Shown: positions 50,460-62,139 of the stretch, one piece after another
Layout of the letters: every line of letters starts with the position of its first letter
Numbering within the stretch: the first letter of the stretch is position 1
Assembly (NCBI GenBank): GCA_021613335.1
Contig: JAJTWR010000067.1
Span: 425,001 to 489,000 of the forward strand
Direction of reading: 5' to 3'
DNA: 64,000 nucleotides
Source of the DNA: Whitmania pigra
Lineage: Eukaryota > Annelida > Clitellata > Hirudinida > Haemopidae
The notes under the pieces: generated by a model
Told to the model about the DNA's origin: nothing
Seen by the model: the letters and a program-made list of their open reading frames with translations, nothing else
Database searches by the model: none
Translations under genes and position numbers: made by a program

Positions 50460-50741
50460 TTGTTAATCTTTCAGACCACTACAAAGAAGTTTGAAGGCAG
50501 AAATATGTTTTCATCATCTTCATTAACGATCATTAACTTTCCATGGATAAAGTTCAAAGAAGTAATACCTGTACGAAACAGTAGAAATAATGGTCAGTTG
50601 GTTGTTTACAGTTACATTCCGAATCAATTGGTTGTTTTCAACAAAACTTTGTTGAAAGACATTGGAGATGCAATTGATTTGTTATGGTTAATTGATTCAT
50701 TATTTAAGGATAGACCACTATTACAAGTACACAAATTCTAA
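50460..50741 (+). CDS. Open frame of 93 codons, unidentified
   Basis: A TTTCAG acceptor-like site lies at its start. The frame reads GQLVVYSYIPNQLVVFNKTL and LLKDIGDAIDLLWLID near its end. It lies between the two duplicated islands at 49.9 and 50.9 kb and has no counterpart in the 40.7-41.5 kb block. No domain recognised. It could be a single exon or chance. Confidence 0.25.
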   Translation: MLIFQTTTKKFEGRNMFSSSSLTIINFPWIKFKEVIPVRNSRNNGQLVVYSYIPNQLVVFNKTLLKDIGDAIDLLWLIDSLFKDRPLLQVHKF

Positions 50742-50856
50742 TTTTCCATATAGGTTTAATGTTCTGAATTTGTAGTCTCATTTAATCGATTATATCCCAC
50801 AAAGAAAGAATCCAATTAATATCAATGAAGTTAATTTCTCAGCAGTGTCCCCAATT

Positions 50857-51070
50857 CAACTGAAATCGCCAAAAGGCAAGAGACAACCAGACGAAACATT
50901 CTTCTAAATTCTTCTTTCCTTCAGTTTCAATTAATCCCAAGCAACCCATTCAATCCTTTGAAAGTGTCCACAAAACTGACAACTGTTGCACAGCAGGTAA
51001 GAGAATGTCCACAAAGTCGAAGCTGATAATTGATGGTCCATCAGTAATCGAGTCAGCTGATTTCGGGGAA
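50857..51070 (+). repeat. Direct copy of 41521-41735
   Basis: Second member of the conserved 210-base island. It ends at GATTTCGGGGAA, after which the two loci diverge at once. Confidence 0.9.
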
Positions 51071-51074
51071 ATTA

Positions 51075-52540
51075 AATAAGGCATAAGGTTAGAAATGTGT
51101 TTGGTTCATAATTTAAAAAAAAGTAAAGTAATGTTTTTTTTTGCTTTTATTAAATAATTTTTAAAAAGTTTCTTGTTGATTTCAATTTAATAAGTTGTAT
51201 TTAAATAATTTCTTCACCTTATTTGCGGTGTTAAAATGTCTCCACCTATACTTGGTGTTTTAATCTGCGCGGGTGCAATTAACAGACCCGCATTTCGACT
51301 GAACATTCTCATCAGTTTGCATTTCAAAGTCAACTAATTGCTTTTGTGTGCTTTCTATTCCACACATGGGGATCCAGAATTGCTGCTTTTTTCTTTAAGT
51401 GTCCGTAAAATATAACACCTTATCACTAAAAGTCTTTAAAATTATAATTCTTTGTAAAAGTGTAAAACAATATCTCTGATAATCTATTTTTCCTGAGGTC
51501 ATGTAGATTATTTTGGGTGTGATCCTTCTGTTATGTCATTTGTCCCTTCAGAATCTGATTGGGACACGATGTTCCAACGCTAAAGTGCAAGAGATTCGAG
51601 AACAATACAACATTTCTAGCGCCTGTCTTCGTTTGCTTGGAGTCATAAGATGATTTCGCTGCATTGACATTTAAATTTTGATTTTTTCGTAGAATGAAAT
51701 GAGGTCTCACTTTGTTGACAGCTTATCGGTTGGATAATCGGCATAATGTTATTCATGACGATAAATGCAATGGACATAAGTTCCATTTTTCATGAATTAT
51801 TGTTACGTACATTCTCAGATACATTTTGTTTCAACAAATCCTTCGCACGCACAATTATTGGCCTCATCCTTGAGACCTTCCTTGAATCTTTCCTTCCATT
51901 CATCCTTTAACGTGTTTGTAGGAGTTACCCGCATTCATTTCAGACAGCAATTTATCATAATCTTCCGGCTGAGGACACAGCCGCACGTTTCCGATCGCTT
52001 ATGTTATATTCCTACTACGGACATAAGGTTATTTTAAAGAAGTCAAATTAATATCCACGATTGCTTTGCTTATCATGAAATGAAACAATTTATGTGACTA
52101 ATTCAGTAACAACCGCTTTCAACTTCCTTGGACAATCGACATCAATTTCTGTGAAAGTTGAATTTGCCTTTTAAGAAACATTCTGATTGTTAAATGCCCT
52201 TTGAAGTGAATAGTAACATATTTTGCTGATTGAATTGCCAAATGACATGTTTGTAAAGGGATCTATAATTTTCACTGAGACTGTCCGCTGAGAAATACCA
52301 AGCACAATTGAAAAACAGTTCCACACAAAAACATCAAAATGAGTTGGAAGGTTTGGCCAAAGCTAAAAACTTGAAAGAGAAATTCTTCTTTGCTTCGACG
52401 CTCAATTCTCATGAGATGCCAACGTCCAATAGGCAAATGAAGCAGTCAGCGAACGAATGGGGGTTTTGTTAGGAGGAGAGATGATGAAAAAGAAAGGGCG
52501 TGGCAGACAGGTGCGCGTACTTCGTGCGTGGTAATACTTA
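51075..52540. other. Intergenic, moderately GC-rich patches
   Basis: No exon supported. Patches such as 51240-51310 (GCGCGGGTGCAATTAACAG) and 51500-51620 are less AT-rich than the surroundings and may be regulatory, but there is no direct evidence. The open frame at 51792-52037 lacks support. Confidence 0.4.
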
Positions 52541-52671
52541 AACCCCTTTGGAACTGTTTCGTGTCGGTTGAAGAGTTTCTGTGAGAACCAGTTAGTAGTT
52601 CGTTTCCTCTTCTCGGTCGAAATTTTTGATTGACCTGCTTTGCTTAGGCAAAGAAACTAGAAAGTAGAAAG
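52540..52671 (+). promoter_or_regulatory. Possible promoter and 5' UTR exon of the 530-codon gene
   Basis: A GC-richer patch (GTGCGCGTACTTCGTGCGTG, about 52510-52530) precedes CTGTTTCGTGTCGGTTGAAG and ends at a GAAA|GTAAGATA donor near 52671. A TTTTGGTAG acceptor lies at about 54379, upstream of the ATG at 54459. Linking them as a 5' UTR intron is inference only. Confidence 0.3.
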
Positions 52672-53093
52672 TAAGATAACCAGAGATAGCACCCTAAGGT
52701 CAAGGATTATTAAACAATTTCTGTGAGTTGAATTTTTATTCTAAATATTTAAATAATTAGAAATTACTTTTTTGCATTTCATTAATGCGAATTTGGAATA
52801 AGTTAGTTTAATAAATACTTATTTAATTTAAATTTAAGTATTTAAATTTAATTAAAGATAAGTTTAATAAATACTTCCTAATTAAATTAAACGATAATTA
52901 GTAATTAGTAAATGATAAACTTATTTAAATTCGTGATTATCTGTCAAAATGACACCATCCTCGTAGAACTAACAGTTGCATAAACTAGAATGTTTGATTC
53001 CTAACAGATAGTAACCATTTGTGTTTCTCTTATGCAAGTTACAGATGTTATTAGATAATTTTGTCGAGACAATCGTTAATTTATATAAATTAC

Positions 53094-53356
53094 CTTGTTG
53101 ATATCTTTACAAAAATATAATAAGTTTTTGTCTCCGACATTCGATCTCACTTGATAAACTGGTAATGTAAAGTCTATTGTTTTGGTGCAACCATGTGACG
53201 CGCTAAACAGATGGCGCTTGCTCGAGCTTCTGTCATCGTTGTAATGAAACAGATTGACATTCGTTGGTGCTTTCCATATTTCACTCGGCAACCCAGATGG
53301 AGTAGGAGATGCAAGTGTCCTTGGGTAGTTTAAGTGCTTCGTTGGGCTTGCCGCTA
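53094..53356 (-). CDS. Likely internal exon of an unidentified gene
   Basis: On the minus strand an AGCTTTTAG acceptor opens an 87-codon uninterrupted frame closed by an AACAAG|GTAATT donor. It reads LNYPRTLASPTPSGLP, SEIWKAPTNVNLFHYNDD, SKRHLFSASHGCTKT and DFTLPVYQVRSNVGDK. Base composition is clearly less AT-rich than the flanks. No partner exon was found in the window and no domain is recognised. It lies within the presumed first intron of the plus-strand 530-codon gene. Confidence 0.4.
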
Positions 53357-53539
53357 CTAAAAGCTTTTCAATTCGCCATCAATGTCATTGTCGTCATCAT
53401 CATTGTTATGTTTTCGTTTTTTATTTAGCCGATATTTTGAGTGCCTAGTTTATATTCTATATACTAAAATTGATGTTGGTCACAAAATTGCCCGACCATT
53501 TATATAGCGCCCTTGCCCGACTAACCTGAAGGCCTCGTT

Positions 53540-53712
<173 letters not shown>

Positions 53713-53714
53713 CT

Positions 53715-53865
53715 TCCGCCTAGCCATCGTTATCGTCTTTAGCCGGCTTAGCTCTATTATGATCCATTTTAAGACTTATTGCAGCTAGTCCAAATTATCT
53801 TAGTTATGCAACAGACTTTAATAAAATCAAATAAATCAAATAAAAGTTATTGCGGCCGATATGCT
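53715..53865 (+). repeat. tRNA-SINE 3' end, plus orientation
   Basis: TAGTCCAAATTATCTTAGTT, then ATGCAACAGACTTTAATAAA and an (AAAT)n tail, matching the family 3' module. The head merges into the adjacent CAT microsatellite. Confidence 0.6.
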
Positions 53866-54458
53866 TGACTTAAGTCAATGTAATTTATATTTAGATTTTA
53901 TTTAATTATATTATATATTCTATTGTTCAAACCAAAATAGAAATACAATCTTGACTAAATCCTATCAAGTCCGTAATAATTGGGCCCCGAGGTAGTTGCT
54001 CATGAGTTCGATGAACTGCTAATTCCACAGAGATCTTATCAGATTGGTCACTTGCAACTGTTGTTTATTCTTTCAATTAGTTTAATAGGATAGCGGATGT
54101 TTTGTAAATTTTCTTGAAAAAGAGCTGTTTTCTCAGCAACAGTCTCGAGGGAGACTTGTTCAGAGGATGCTCTAACGAACCAACATATTGCGTAATACCA
54201 ACGTTGTTATGAATTTTGTTCTGTATTGTTGTTGTCAGACCTTGGAATTTGTTTGTAAAATCCCTCAATTTATTTTGAATTATGTTAATGTCGATTTTTG
54301 TAATAATTGTGAAGACAAATTTTATGCAACAAAAGAAACCTAATAAATGATTAGTAATTTGTGATTTTATTTTGGTAGGAACTTCGAAACTTCTTTTGAA
54401 GAAAGCACGTGAAGATTATATTTAAAATCCTTTTGGAATTTGGAAAAGAAAATTAAAC

Positions 54459-56051
54459 ATGAAAATGAATCGTAGAAGTCGACAACGACACGACGAGGAC
54501 AAAGAAAATTTGATTCCATCCGATTTCACGACTGAATTAAAAACACCAAAAATGCTTTTGAAAAAGCAGAAATTCTTTACAAATATTTTGAGCTCACCTT
54601 CGTCATGCCAGAAACAGGTGATAAACAACGTGTTTAGCAACGATTACTTCAAGGACGAGAGTAGCATTTCTTTATTTTACAAATCCGAGCCTCCTGGAGC
54701 ACCTCTTCCAGCGAGGAAATCAATAAACGCAGAATCACTGATCGATGTCACCGAAATGTGGAATGACAACGTCACAATGCTTTCCAACTGTGACTTGAAC
54801 AGCTTCCAAAGCCTTCCACTCCAGAAAATCATCTCCATCAGTGACATCAGCATCATCAAAAAAACTACGAAGCATGAGCAGTGTTCTGAGGATGAATTCG
54901 ACATCGACCAATTCAATAGTACTTTTGGATATCCTCTTCACAGCACTCTGAAATCATCCCCTATTAAGTCCGATGTTGGTTTGGGGCCTTTACATCAAGA
55001 TGTACATTTAACTATAAAATCAGCAACCGCTTTCCAAAATAAGAATAAGAATAAGAATTCAGTGCTTCAACCTATAAGAACAAACTCTTGCCTAACTCCT
55101 CTCGAAAATCTCCAAAACCAATTTGGTAGCGGCATAATTACGAATCCTGTAGCATTCAGAGTCCATAACAAAAACAAGAGGATTAAACGAACAGCTAAAC
55201 TTTCTCCAAACTTAAGACGAATTGAAAGATTAGAATCAACATTAACTCCGACAAAATCCACGAGCACACGAGCTCAGCCAAGCAGTTTGACGGGGAAATA
55301 TTTTGCTGAAGAAAAGCCAGTCAAACTATCCGTCATCGATTCAGAAGAAATGTATAAGCATTTTTCAAAACAGATGTCTGAGGAAGTAATGATAAGAAAA
55401 AGAATTACAACAAAAGAAAACGAGTACACACTCACCCCAACGTTGAAAAGTCCTGTCAGACTCAAGAAAGACTTTCAGCTGAACTTGCCAAAGAAGGAAT
55501 GTCAGAATTTGTCAGACGCCAAACACAAAATGAACTTTTATTCAACGCCAGACAAATCTGACAAAGAAAATGACTTATCATTGACTCTCGTTTCAGAGGC
55601 CTTCTTCGACGAATCAACTCTTAATCCAATCAACTACATTCCGATTCGTCAATATCCAAATCAAGTGGCAGAACCATCCAAACTTCCGCAAGCTGTCAAT
55701 CGTTCGATTCAGACAGAAACCACAAGCCAGCAGAACCAGCCATATTCGAACCCCTGGCCTCGACCTTTTCCCGTTCCGTTTCAATATTTCAACATTCACC
55801 CGCTCATGACATTCCAGTTTCCAATAGTACCGAATGATTTGTTGTTCCAACAAAGACTTCATTGTCCAGGCATGATCGACTCCACAAAGAGCCAAAATGC
55901 CTGTTCTTACAGACCTTCCGGCAACGCTTGGAAAAGCAAGAAGTCCAGGAGGAAGATCAGCAAACGGAAAATAATGGCCGCCAAATCGCTGGCCACCAAC
56001 AGCGCTGAATTAGTTAAAAATTCAAAATTTTCCGTTCTTGCAGTTTTGTGA
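54459..56051 (+). CDS. Intronless 530-residue disordered protein with KEN boxes
   Basis: A single open frame with no folded domain recognised. It has three KEN triplets (residues 15-17, 319-321, 369-371), at least nine proline-directed Ser/Thr sites (TP at about 29, 213, 263, 326, 363; SP at 46, 167, 249, 331), a basic patch KSKKSRRKISKRK (492-504) that could be a nuclear localisation signal, and a Pro/Phe-rich segment (PWPRPFPVPFQYF, 432-444). KEN motifs are APC/C degrons and S/T-P sites are CDK or MAPK targets, so a cell-cycle or meiotic regulator is plausible, but I cannot assign a family. A poly(A) signal AATAAA lies at 56197-56202. Lack of introns among intron-rich neighbours suggests a retrogene or a single large coding exon. 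Codon 3 is an alternative start. Confidence 0.75.
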   Translation: MKMNRRSRQRHDEDKENLIPSDFTTELKTPKMLLKKQKFFTNILSSPSSCQKQVINNVFSNDYFKDESSISLFYKSEPPGAPLPARKSINAESLIDVTEMWNDNVTMLSNCDLNSFQSLPLQKIISISDISIIKKTTKHEQCSEDEFDIDQFNSTFGYPLHSTLKSSPIKSDVGLGPLHQDVHLTIKSATAFQNKNKNKNSVLQPIRTNSCLTPLENLQNQFGSGIITNPVAFRVHNKNKRIKRTAKLSPNLRRIERLESTLTPTKSTSTRAQPSSLTGKYFAEEKPVKLSVIDSEEMYKHFSKQMSEEVMIRKRITTKENEYTLTPTLKSPVRLKKDFQLNLPKKECQNLSDAKHKMNFYSTPDKSDKENDLSLTLVSEAFFDESTLNPINYIPIRQYPNQVAEPSKLPQAVNRSIQTETTSQQNQPYSNPWPRPFPVPFQYFNIHPLMTFQFPIVPNDLLFQQRLHCPGMIDSTKSQNACSYRPSGNAWKSKKSRRKISKRKIMAAKSLATNSAELVKNSKFSVLAVL

Positions 56052-56209
56052 TTTAGAACTGATTGAAAGATTTGTGCATGTGATCGTTGAAATCAATGAT
56101 GTTTTTGTAAAACATTAAGTTAGGAAATTTATATTCATTTGCATTCAATTAAGAATCTCAATTTTTCAGTTTCGACTTTGAACGTTTGTTTTGTGAAATA
56201 AAAATGAAA

Positions 56210-57190
56210 TTTTATCACAGATTTCTTTGTTTCTTTGAATTGACGGTAGCGATTTTGTTCATTTAGTTATGTTAAGTCGCGATTCTAAAATTCTTTAAAT
56301 ATAATCTCATTAAGCCGCATTTTAAATCTTAATTAATTATTCTATAATTATTCTGCTTAAGACAAAAACTGCCCCTTTAATAGACAAATTGTAAAGTTAA
56401 AACTAATTTCTCAGAATCGGAAAAGTTGAACCATCGAGTTTGAGAAAACATGAATGTTGACAATCTTTTTTAAATTTGTTTTTAAAATAATTGGTTCTTT
56501 ATCTTTATATTTTTATTTTGTATCGTTATGAGTGAATTAAATATAATAGACTATTTTATTTTTAAATAAACATTCTTAATTTATGAATTAAATAATGTCA
56601 TGTAAAGATAACTTTCATAACTAAAAATAAGATAAAAGATACCAAAAGATAAAAATAACCACAAGAACTCAGATGTTTACCCCTAGCGATTGAAATATAA
56701 ACTAGTCTATAATTTCATGAAAACATACAAATACTTTTATTTTGGATTGCAAACGCATAATAAATTGAAGCTAATTGTAATGATTATTATTAAAAATTAA
56801 GTATTAAATTATTAAAAACTGTTATTTAGTCCTGTATAAATTTCAAGTTTTACACTTGAAATGAACGGAAGCAGAATATAAATAAATATTCAAAATATGG
56901 TCGTATTAGTCCTATTAGTCCTTCGATCGGAAAAATAAATAAATAAATAATTTTAGGAGCTAACACAAGTTATGTAGATGATTTTCACTCACCTTATATC
57001 GATATATCTTTTAAATTATAATGTGAATTCAGCTTTAAAGACACAAATCAAATCAAATCAAATCGCACGCAAAATAATATAAATTTAAATTTTTAAATAC
57101 ATTTTTAAGCACCGTTGGCGTGATAAAACTCAATCATTGGAGTAAATATATTAAAGCTACTTTCCAAATGAAATGAATTAATTTTTGCGC
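56210..57190. other. AT-rich intergenic
   Basis: Nothing beyond AT-rich DNA between the poly(A) signal of the 530-codon gene and the first small secreted gene. Confidence 0.5.
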
Positions 57191-57198
57191 TGTTGGTC

Positions 57199-58048
57199 AT
57201 GGCAGGTTCTAAAGTTAACTTTCTTGTAATAGTTTTAGTGTGTATTTCGTCGGTTTGTGAGTGTTGTCGTAAGTTTAATATGTATTTTCATGAAAGTTTA
57301 AATAGAAATTATCAAAATATATTTTCATATCGAATTGTAAGGTGTTGATTTATAAGTAATTTCAGATAATTTCAGTAATCATAAAATCAAAAAGTTTTTA
57401 AAACTTTTAATTCAAAAAATTTAATTCTCATCAAATCAACACGAACTCAACAAGCAATTTTTATTAAATAAACAATAGTATCGAATGTTTTCAGTGTATC
57501 CAGTTTGCAACCCGGTTTGAGTCATTTCAGTTCTTTTTGATTAATTTTAAAAATAAAAATAAATTTTAAATGAAACTTTTTTCAGAGTAATTACGTCTGC
57601 CATCGCAAAACTTGTTGTAAGAAACTGTTATATTTTAAATAAAGGGTTGATCACATTTTCATTTCAATTTTTTTCAACGTTCAACTTATTGCTCCGCAAC
57701 TTATTCAGCATTTAAGTATTATTTGATCAGAAAGACATACGTATTAATAATAAACACCATATTCGCCATAAAGTATTCAGCCGATTGCTGCACTGCGAGG
57801 AAAAGGCCGTTTATTGGTTCTTTGAGATTTTTACTACAAACTGAAGTTACTTTCAAATTCTTTTCTATCAGATGTGATGGCTAACAAAACAAGGGGTTTC
57901 TTGATGATGAAAGGGATCAATTGCACAAACGTAATTTGTGTTTTTTAATATAATTTTATTTCTAAAAGTTAAATGAATACATATTTTAATTTTATTTGCC
58001 ATTTTGCAGTATCACAAATGCTGTGAGGTTCACAATATTGAATGCTGA
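57199..58048 (+). CDS. Small secreted cysteine-rich protein 1, five exons
   Basis: Exons 57199-57268, 57495-57514, 57586-57616, 57872-57930 and 58010-58048 total 219 nt, 72 residues with all phases consistent. The first exon is a signal peptide (NFLVIVLVCISSVCECC). Short exons follow with one or two cysteines each (YPVCNP; NYVCHRKTC), then INCTN and the last exon KCCEVHNIEC. Exon sizes 20 and 31 are identical to the neighbour at 59701-60786. The cysteine spacing (CC, C, C, C, C, CC, C) is shared with that gene. Secreted role and disulfide bonding are inferred. The family (antimicrobial, mucus, venom-like or signalling peptide) is not identifiable. Confidence 0.65.
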
Positions 58049-58059
58049 TCTGCTTACGA

Positions 58060-59695
58060 AGGTGTGCCCTTAATTACTGACAATTTATATTCAATTTCAG
58101 TACCTGGTCTTTCGATATTCAACTTGAGTATCTTTACCTTTGAGATTCTTGCATACGATTGGCGGGATTTTTATTTTTCGCTCTGTTAGATTTGTTTACT
58201 CCCTCGTTGTTATTTTAAACTCGCATTCATTTGAAATAAAATCAGTTCCACAATCCACCACACTTTTTATCATTCAGTTTTGATCAGGTTTTTATGTAAA
58301 ATTGAGTTTAAAGTCCAACAGTTTCATTCCATGACAACAGCTATTTGTTTTATCATCTCTACCTGTTTGCGCTCGACTGATCTTAACTGAATTTTTCATT
58401 TTCCTTAAAAATATTCAGTCTTGAATTAGCTTTATTATGAATTGATTAAAATGTTCTTGAAATAAATATATTACTAACTGATTAAAATAAGATTAAAGTT
58501 AAATTTTCAATCACTTTCTTACAACATTTATTCCATTTAATATTTCATTATATTTAATGCAGGTGTCAAAGCAACTGGGGACGCTGTTCTTAAAGTTATA
58601 AATCTGAAGATGACGTTTAGAAATACAGGATTTCATTAAAATGTTTTAAATAAAAGCGGTTTCACATGTGATTTTACCAATATTTAAATGCGTTTAAGTT
58701 TTATATTACAGACGAGGCAAAAAAACTATTTGATTCTGCTTAAGTTTTAAATTACAGACAAATATTTGATTTGAAAACTATTTGATTCTGCTTATAGTGA
58801 AATTCCTAGTCAAAAGTATTTAGTCCGCTTTCTAAATTCTTTTATCAATGAGACATCCTAACAGTTTGCGATTTGATTTTGAGTGACATTTAATTGCCTT
58901 TGCTTGCCTTTGTTTAAATGTAACTTAAACCTACCAAAAGGGGGGTCCGTTTTGGTTAAAAACTTGGAAATATTACAATCATTATTTGCTTTTCCAACAC
59001 CAAATCGACATAACATGGCAACCCGTAATTTCTGTCGTTGGCACTGGCACGCGTAAGCAGAGGCGTCACTCTGGGGAGGACGCCATTTTAGGGGGGTGGC
59101 ACAGAAATCTTAATCTTTATATTTTGTGATGCACGTACCTTTTTTTGCTTGTGAGATTACCAGCTAATTTATGGTTTGTGGTGAAAGTTTTAAGGGGTAA
59201 CACCTTATGTTTCCCGCACCGAGTGACACCAACCGTAGTAACGCCTGTTATTTGTTGAAACAATAACAAATAATTTGTATTTGGCTCATCAGATTTTAGA
59301 TGCTAAGAATGTAAATAAAATTATCTAAAAGAAAAATTTTTTTTTCACCAAATTTAACCACAATTTAAAAATCAGCAATTCAACTCAACGTGGAAATGCC
59401 ACATTGTTGCAAATCTCTTGAGTACGATTAAGACAATAAAGGCAATAATATTTAGTAAGATGATAAGATTTTTGTCAATATGATAAATAATTTCGTATTT
59501 TCATGTCGCAAGGAAATAAATTTCTCCTTAAGCTGTCAAAACATGGCCACTCATAAACCCAAGTAATGAGCTCATGAATTCAAACACCTTCTAACTGAAG
59601 CTCTGAATATATTTTTGTTAATGTCGCCCAAACTAGAATTGTATTGAAAAACTGGTTGAGAAGCGAATAATTGCCTTTCTAGTTTTAGGGTTAAA
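58060..59695. other. Intergenic with a degraded inverted-repeat element
   Basis: About 59053-59250 has left end CAGAGGCGTCAC and, inverted at the right, CAGGCGTTACTACGG, with GGTGTCACTCGGTGC inside, suggesting an old MITE-like transposon. No matching target duplication was seen. No further member of the secreted family was found here. Confidence 0.35.
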
Positions 59696-59700
59696 AAATA

Positions 59701-60786
59701 ATGAAAATGACGACTTCAGTTCTTTTGCTTTCGATAATCTTCGGTCTGCTGTGTAATTGCTGCAAAGGTTGCGGTAAGTCAATGCTATTTTCAGTACAAT
59801 TTGGGTCATAAAACTGTCGATTACATGGGAGCATTTTTAACTAAACATTCGCTAACCTTTTGCAGTTGAAAAACCTTGCACAAAAGTGAGTGAAATTGTT
59901 AATTTAGAAATTATATTTATGTAATATTTATAGTAAATTCCTATGCCATATTTATGTATTTATGTATTTATAATAAATTCCTACATGTTATAACTTCAAA
60001 ATATGTAATTTCAAATTATATGCCTGATACGTACAAAAGGACTAACACATATTTTTAGATTTTATTATTTCGAAGTTATAAAATTTCAACTCCTTTATCG
60101 CATGACTTCAACTTGATATTTTTAATTTATGTTAATCTTGTAATTTGTTGACGCCAGGATTATTATCGCTGCCAGAACAACCGGTGCCGTGAGTGTTACT
60201 CCATAATTTTTCTATAATTAAAAATTTTTCTATAATTAAAAATTTTTCTATAATTAAAAATTTTTCTATAATTAAACTTTTTTCTATAATTAATGCCTTA
60301 ATATTTCAGGACATAAATTGTTTCGATTTGAATGTGATCAATTTATTGAACCTTATTCTTTACGAAATTCATAATAATATAAAATAACAAATATTTGTAA
60401 CAATAAAAAAGACATTTAGGATCCAAAATTTTAGAAGTTTAAATTAGTACAAATTGCCTCCCATCAGACGCATACCAACACGGCATCTGGGGGAATGATT
60501 ACTGGGAGGAAATAGATAGTAAATGTGATTCTCCAACGGTATACTTATTATTTAATGAATTGTTAATTACATTTCTAATTGCTTTTTTGCTATTTTTAAG
60601 TTATTGGAAATAATAATAATAACAATAGTAATGGGAGATTATGTTAATAATAGTTTATCTTTGTTTTACTCTTAGTTACTAATATTCATCTATTTGCATG
60701 AATTGTTTGAACATGATTTTAATCCTTGGCAGAGAATAAGACCATGCTGCAATCGATGCACCAATCAGTATGTTTTGGGCAAGTAA
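59701..60786 (+). CDS. Small secreted cysteine-rich protein 2, five exons
   Basis: Exons 59701-59773, 59866-59885, 60158-60188, 60468-60538 and 60733-60786 total 249 nt, 82 residues, an intact frame. Signal peptide (SVLLLSIIFGLLCNCC) in exon 1, then EKPCTK, YYRCQNNRC, an aromatic/acidic exon (GIWGNDYWEEIDSKC) and the last exon RPCCNRCTNQY. Exons 2 and 3 are 20 and 31 nt as in the 57 kb gene, with the same phases (1, 0, 1, 0), so the two are tandem paralogues. The cysteines are conserved while nearly all other residues differ. An 18-bp minisatellite lies in intron 3. A hAT element begins 44 bases after the stop. Confidence 0.75.
60213..60291 (+). repeat. 18-bp minisatellite in intron 3
   Basis: About four to five copies of TTTTTCTATAATTAAAAA. 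The unit is itself close to palindromic. Confidence 0.9.
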
Positions 60787-60822
60787 TCGGTAAATACGTA
60801 TATTTTATTAATAATTTACTCT

Positions 60823-62133
60823 ATTATTGGCAGTGTTGTGCAGTATCGAATTACATGTAATTCGTTACTGTAATTAATTACATTTTTTGGTAATCCATAA
60901 CCTGTACCAGTTACAAAATTTTTGTTTACTTTTACTTGTAACAAATTACTATTTTCGGTCATACTTTTAATTCGTTACCTTTTTAGCACAAGACGTTACA
61001 AAGTAACATAAATAAAATTTTAAAATAAAATAATCTAATTTAAAATTTTATTAAAATTCTAGATTGTTATTCTTTGGTTCGTTCGAGAACCTTTCTCTTC
61101 CAGATCATCGCTCATTTGTTGTTGTGGTTATCGCCGGTCGTTTTTGTTAAATCGGAAATTGTTGATTAGTCATACCGAAACTTTTTTAATATATAATATT
61201 GTATGTATATAATATTATAAGATTTAATATATCGTAGTATGGATTCATTTGAAGCCAGTTTGAGTGTCGTTAACGAAGATAAGAGGAACAAGGGTGAAGA
61301 TAGTCCGTGGCCGTATTTGAACAAAATGTTCAGATTTCAATCAAAGGAAAATCATATAAGTATGCATGCCTACTCTGCCAATAGAAAAAAAACTATATGT
61401 TCAGCATATGAAGGTTCTTCATCTAACTTGAAAAAGCACATGGAACGCATGCATCCAACAGAAGTTAAGGAATATGGGATATTTATTGCCAACGGTTGTC
61501 AAGCTTCATGAGAAACTGGTAGCCAAAATAGCATCTCATTCATCTGATGCTGACAGTGTTGAAGACAGTTTCTTCAATTGCACAAGGTCAACTGATATTC
61601 TGATGCAGTATCTTCAAGACCGATCAGACGACATGAACATTATTTATCCAGTTGAACGCTCCTCTGAGCATTAGTGCAGCTATTGAAAGATTATTCAGCT
61701 ATGCTGATATGAACAGCCGAAGGACCATAATGAGTGACAAACTATTCGAGGACTTAGTTAAGTTAAAAATTAACAAATGCTTGTGATTGTAATAAATAAT
61801 AAAAACACCAAAAGAATGCATTAGTTCAAATGTTATTACTTAGTAACTGTTAGTACTAGCAGTTAATACCATTAATTGTTTTAACGATAATAGAAACAAT
61901 TCCTTTTAAATAATACGGAATGATGTATGATCACAATAATTGCCGCATCAAAGTTTAAAAAAATGCGCTAATTTTTACTTAAAAGTAACTTTTGGGTGAT
62001 GTAACTTTTCACTTTTACTTGAGTAACTTTTTGAGACAATACTCTTACTTATACTTAAGTAGCTTTTTGAGCTATTACTTTTACTTGTAACTAATCACCG
62101 AAATGAGGTAATTTTTACAACACTGATTATTGG
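60823..62133 (+). mobile_element. BED-finger hAT element, copy 2, with target duplication
   Basis: The element 60831-62125 is flanked by ATTATTGG (60823-60830, 62126-62133). Its ends match the copy at 24040-25347. The frame 61239-61511 holds the start of a hAT protein (MDSFEASLSVVNEDKRNKGE) and a damaged BED finger: one CxxC is disrupted by frame change (SANRKKTICSAYEG), while LKKHMERMHP remains. The C-terminal motif ERLFSYADMNSRRTIMSDKL is at about 61686-61745 without the in-frame stop present in copy 1. It is non-autonomous. It inserted just past the stop of the small secreted gene 2. Confidence 0.9.
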
Positions 62134-62139
62134 AATATA

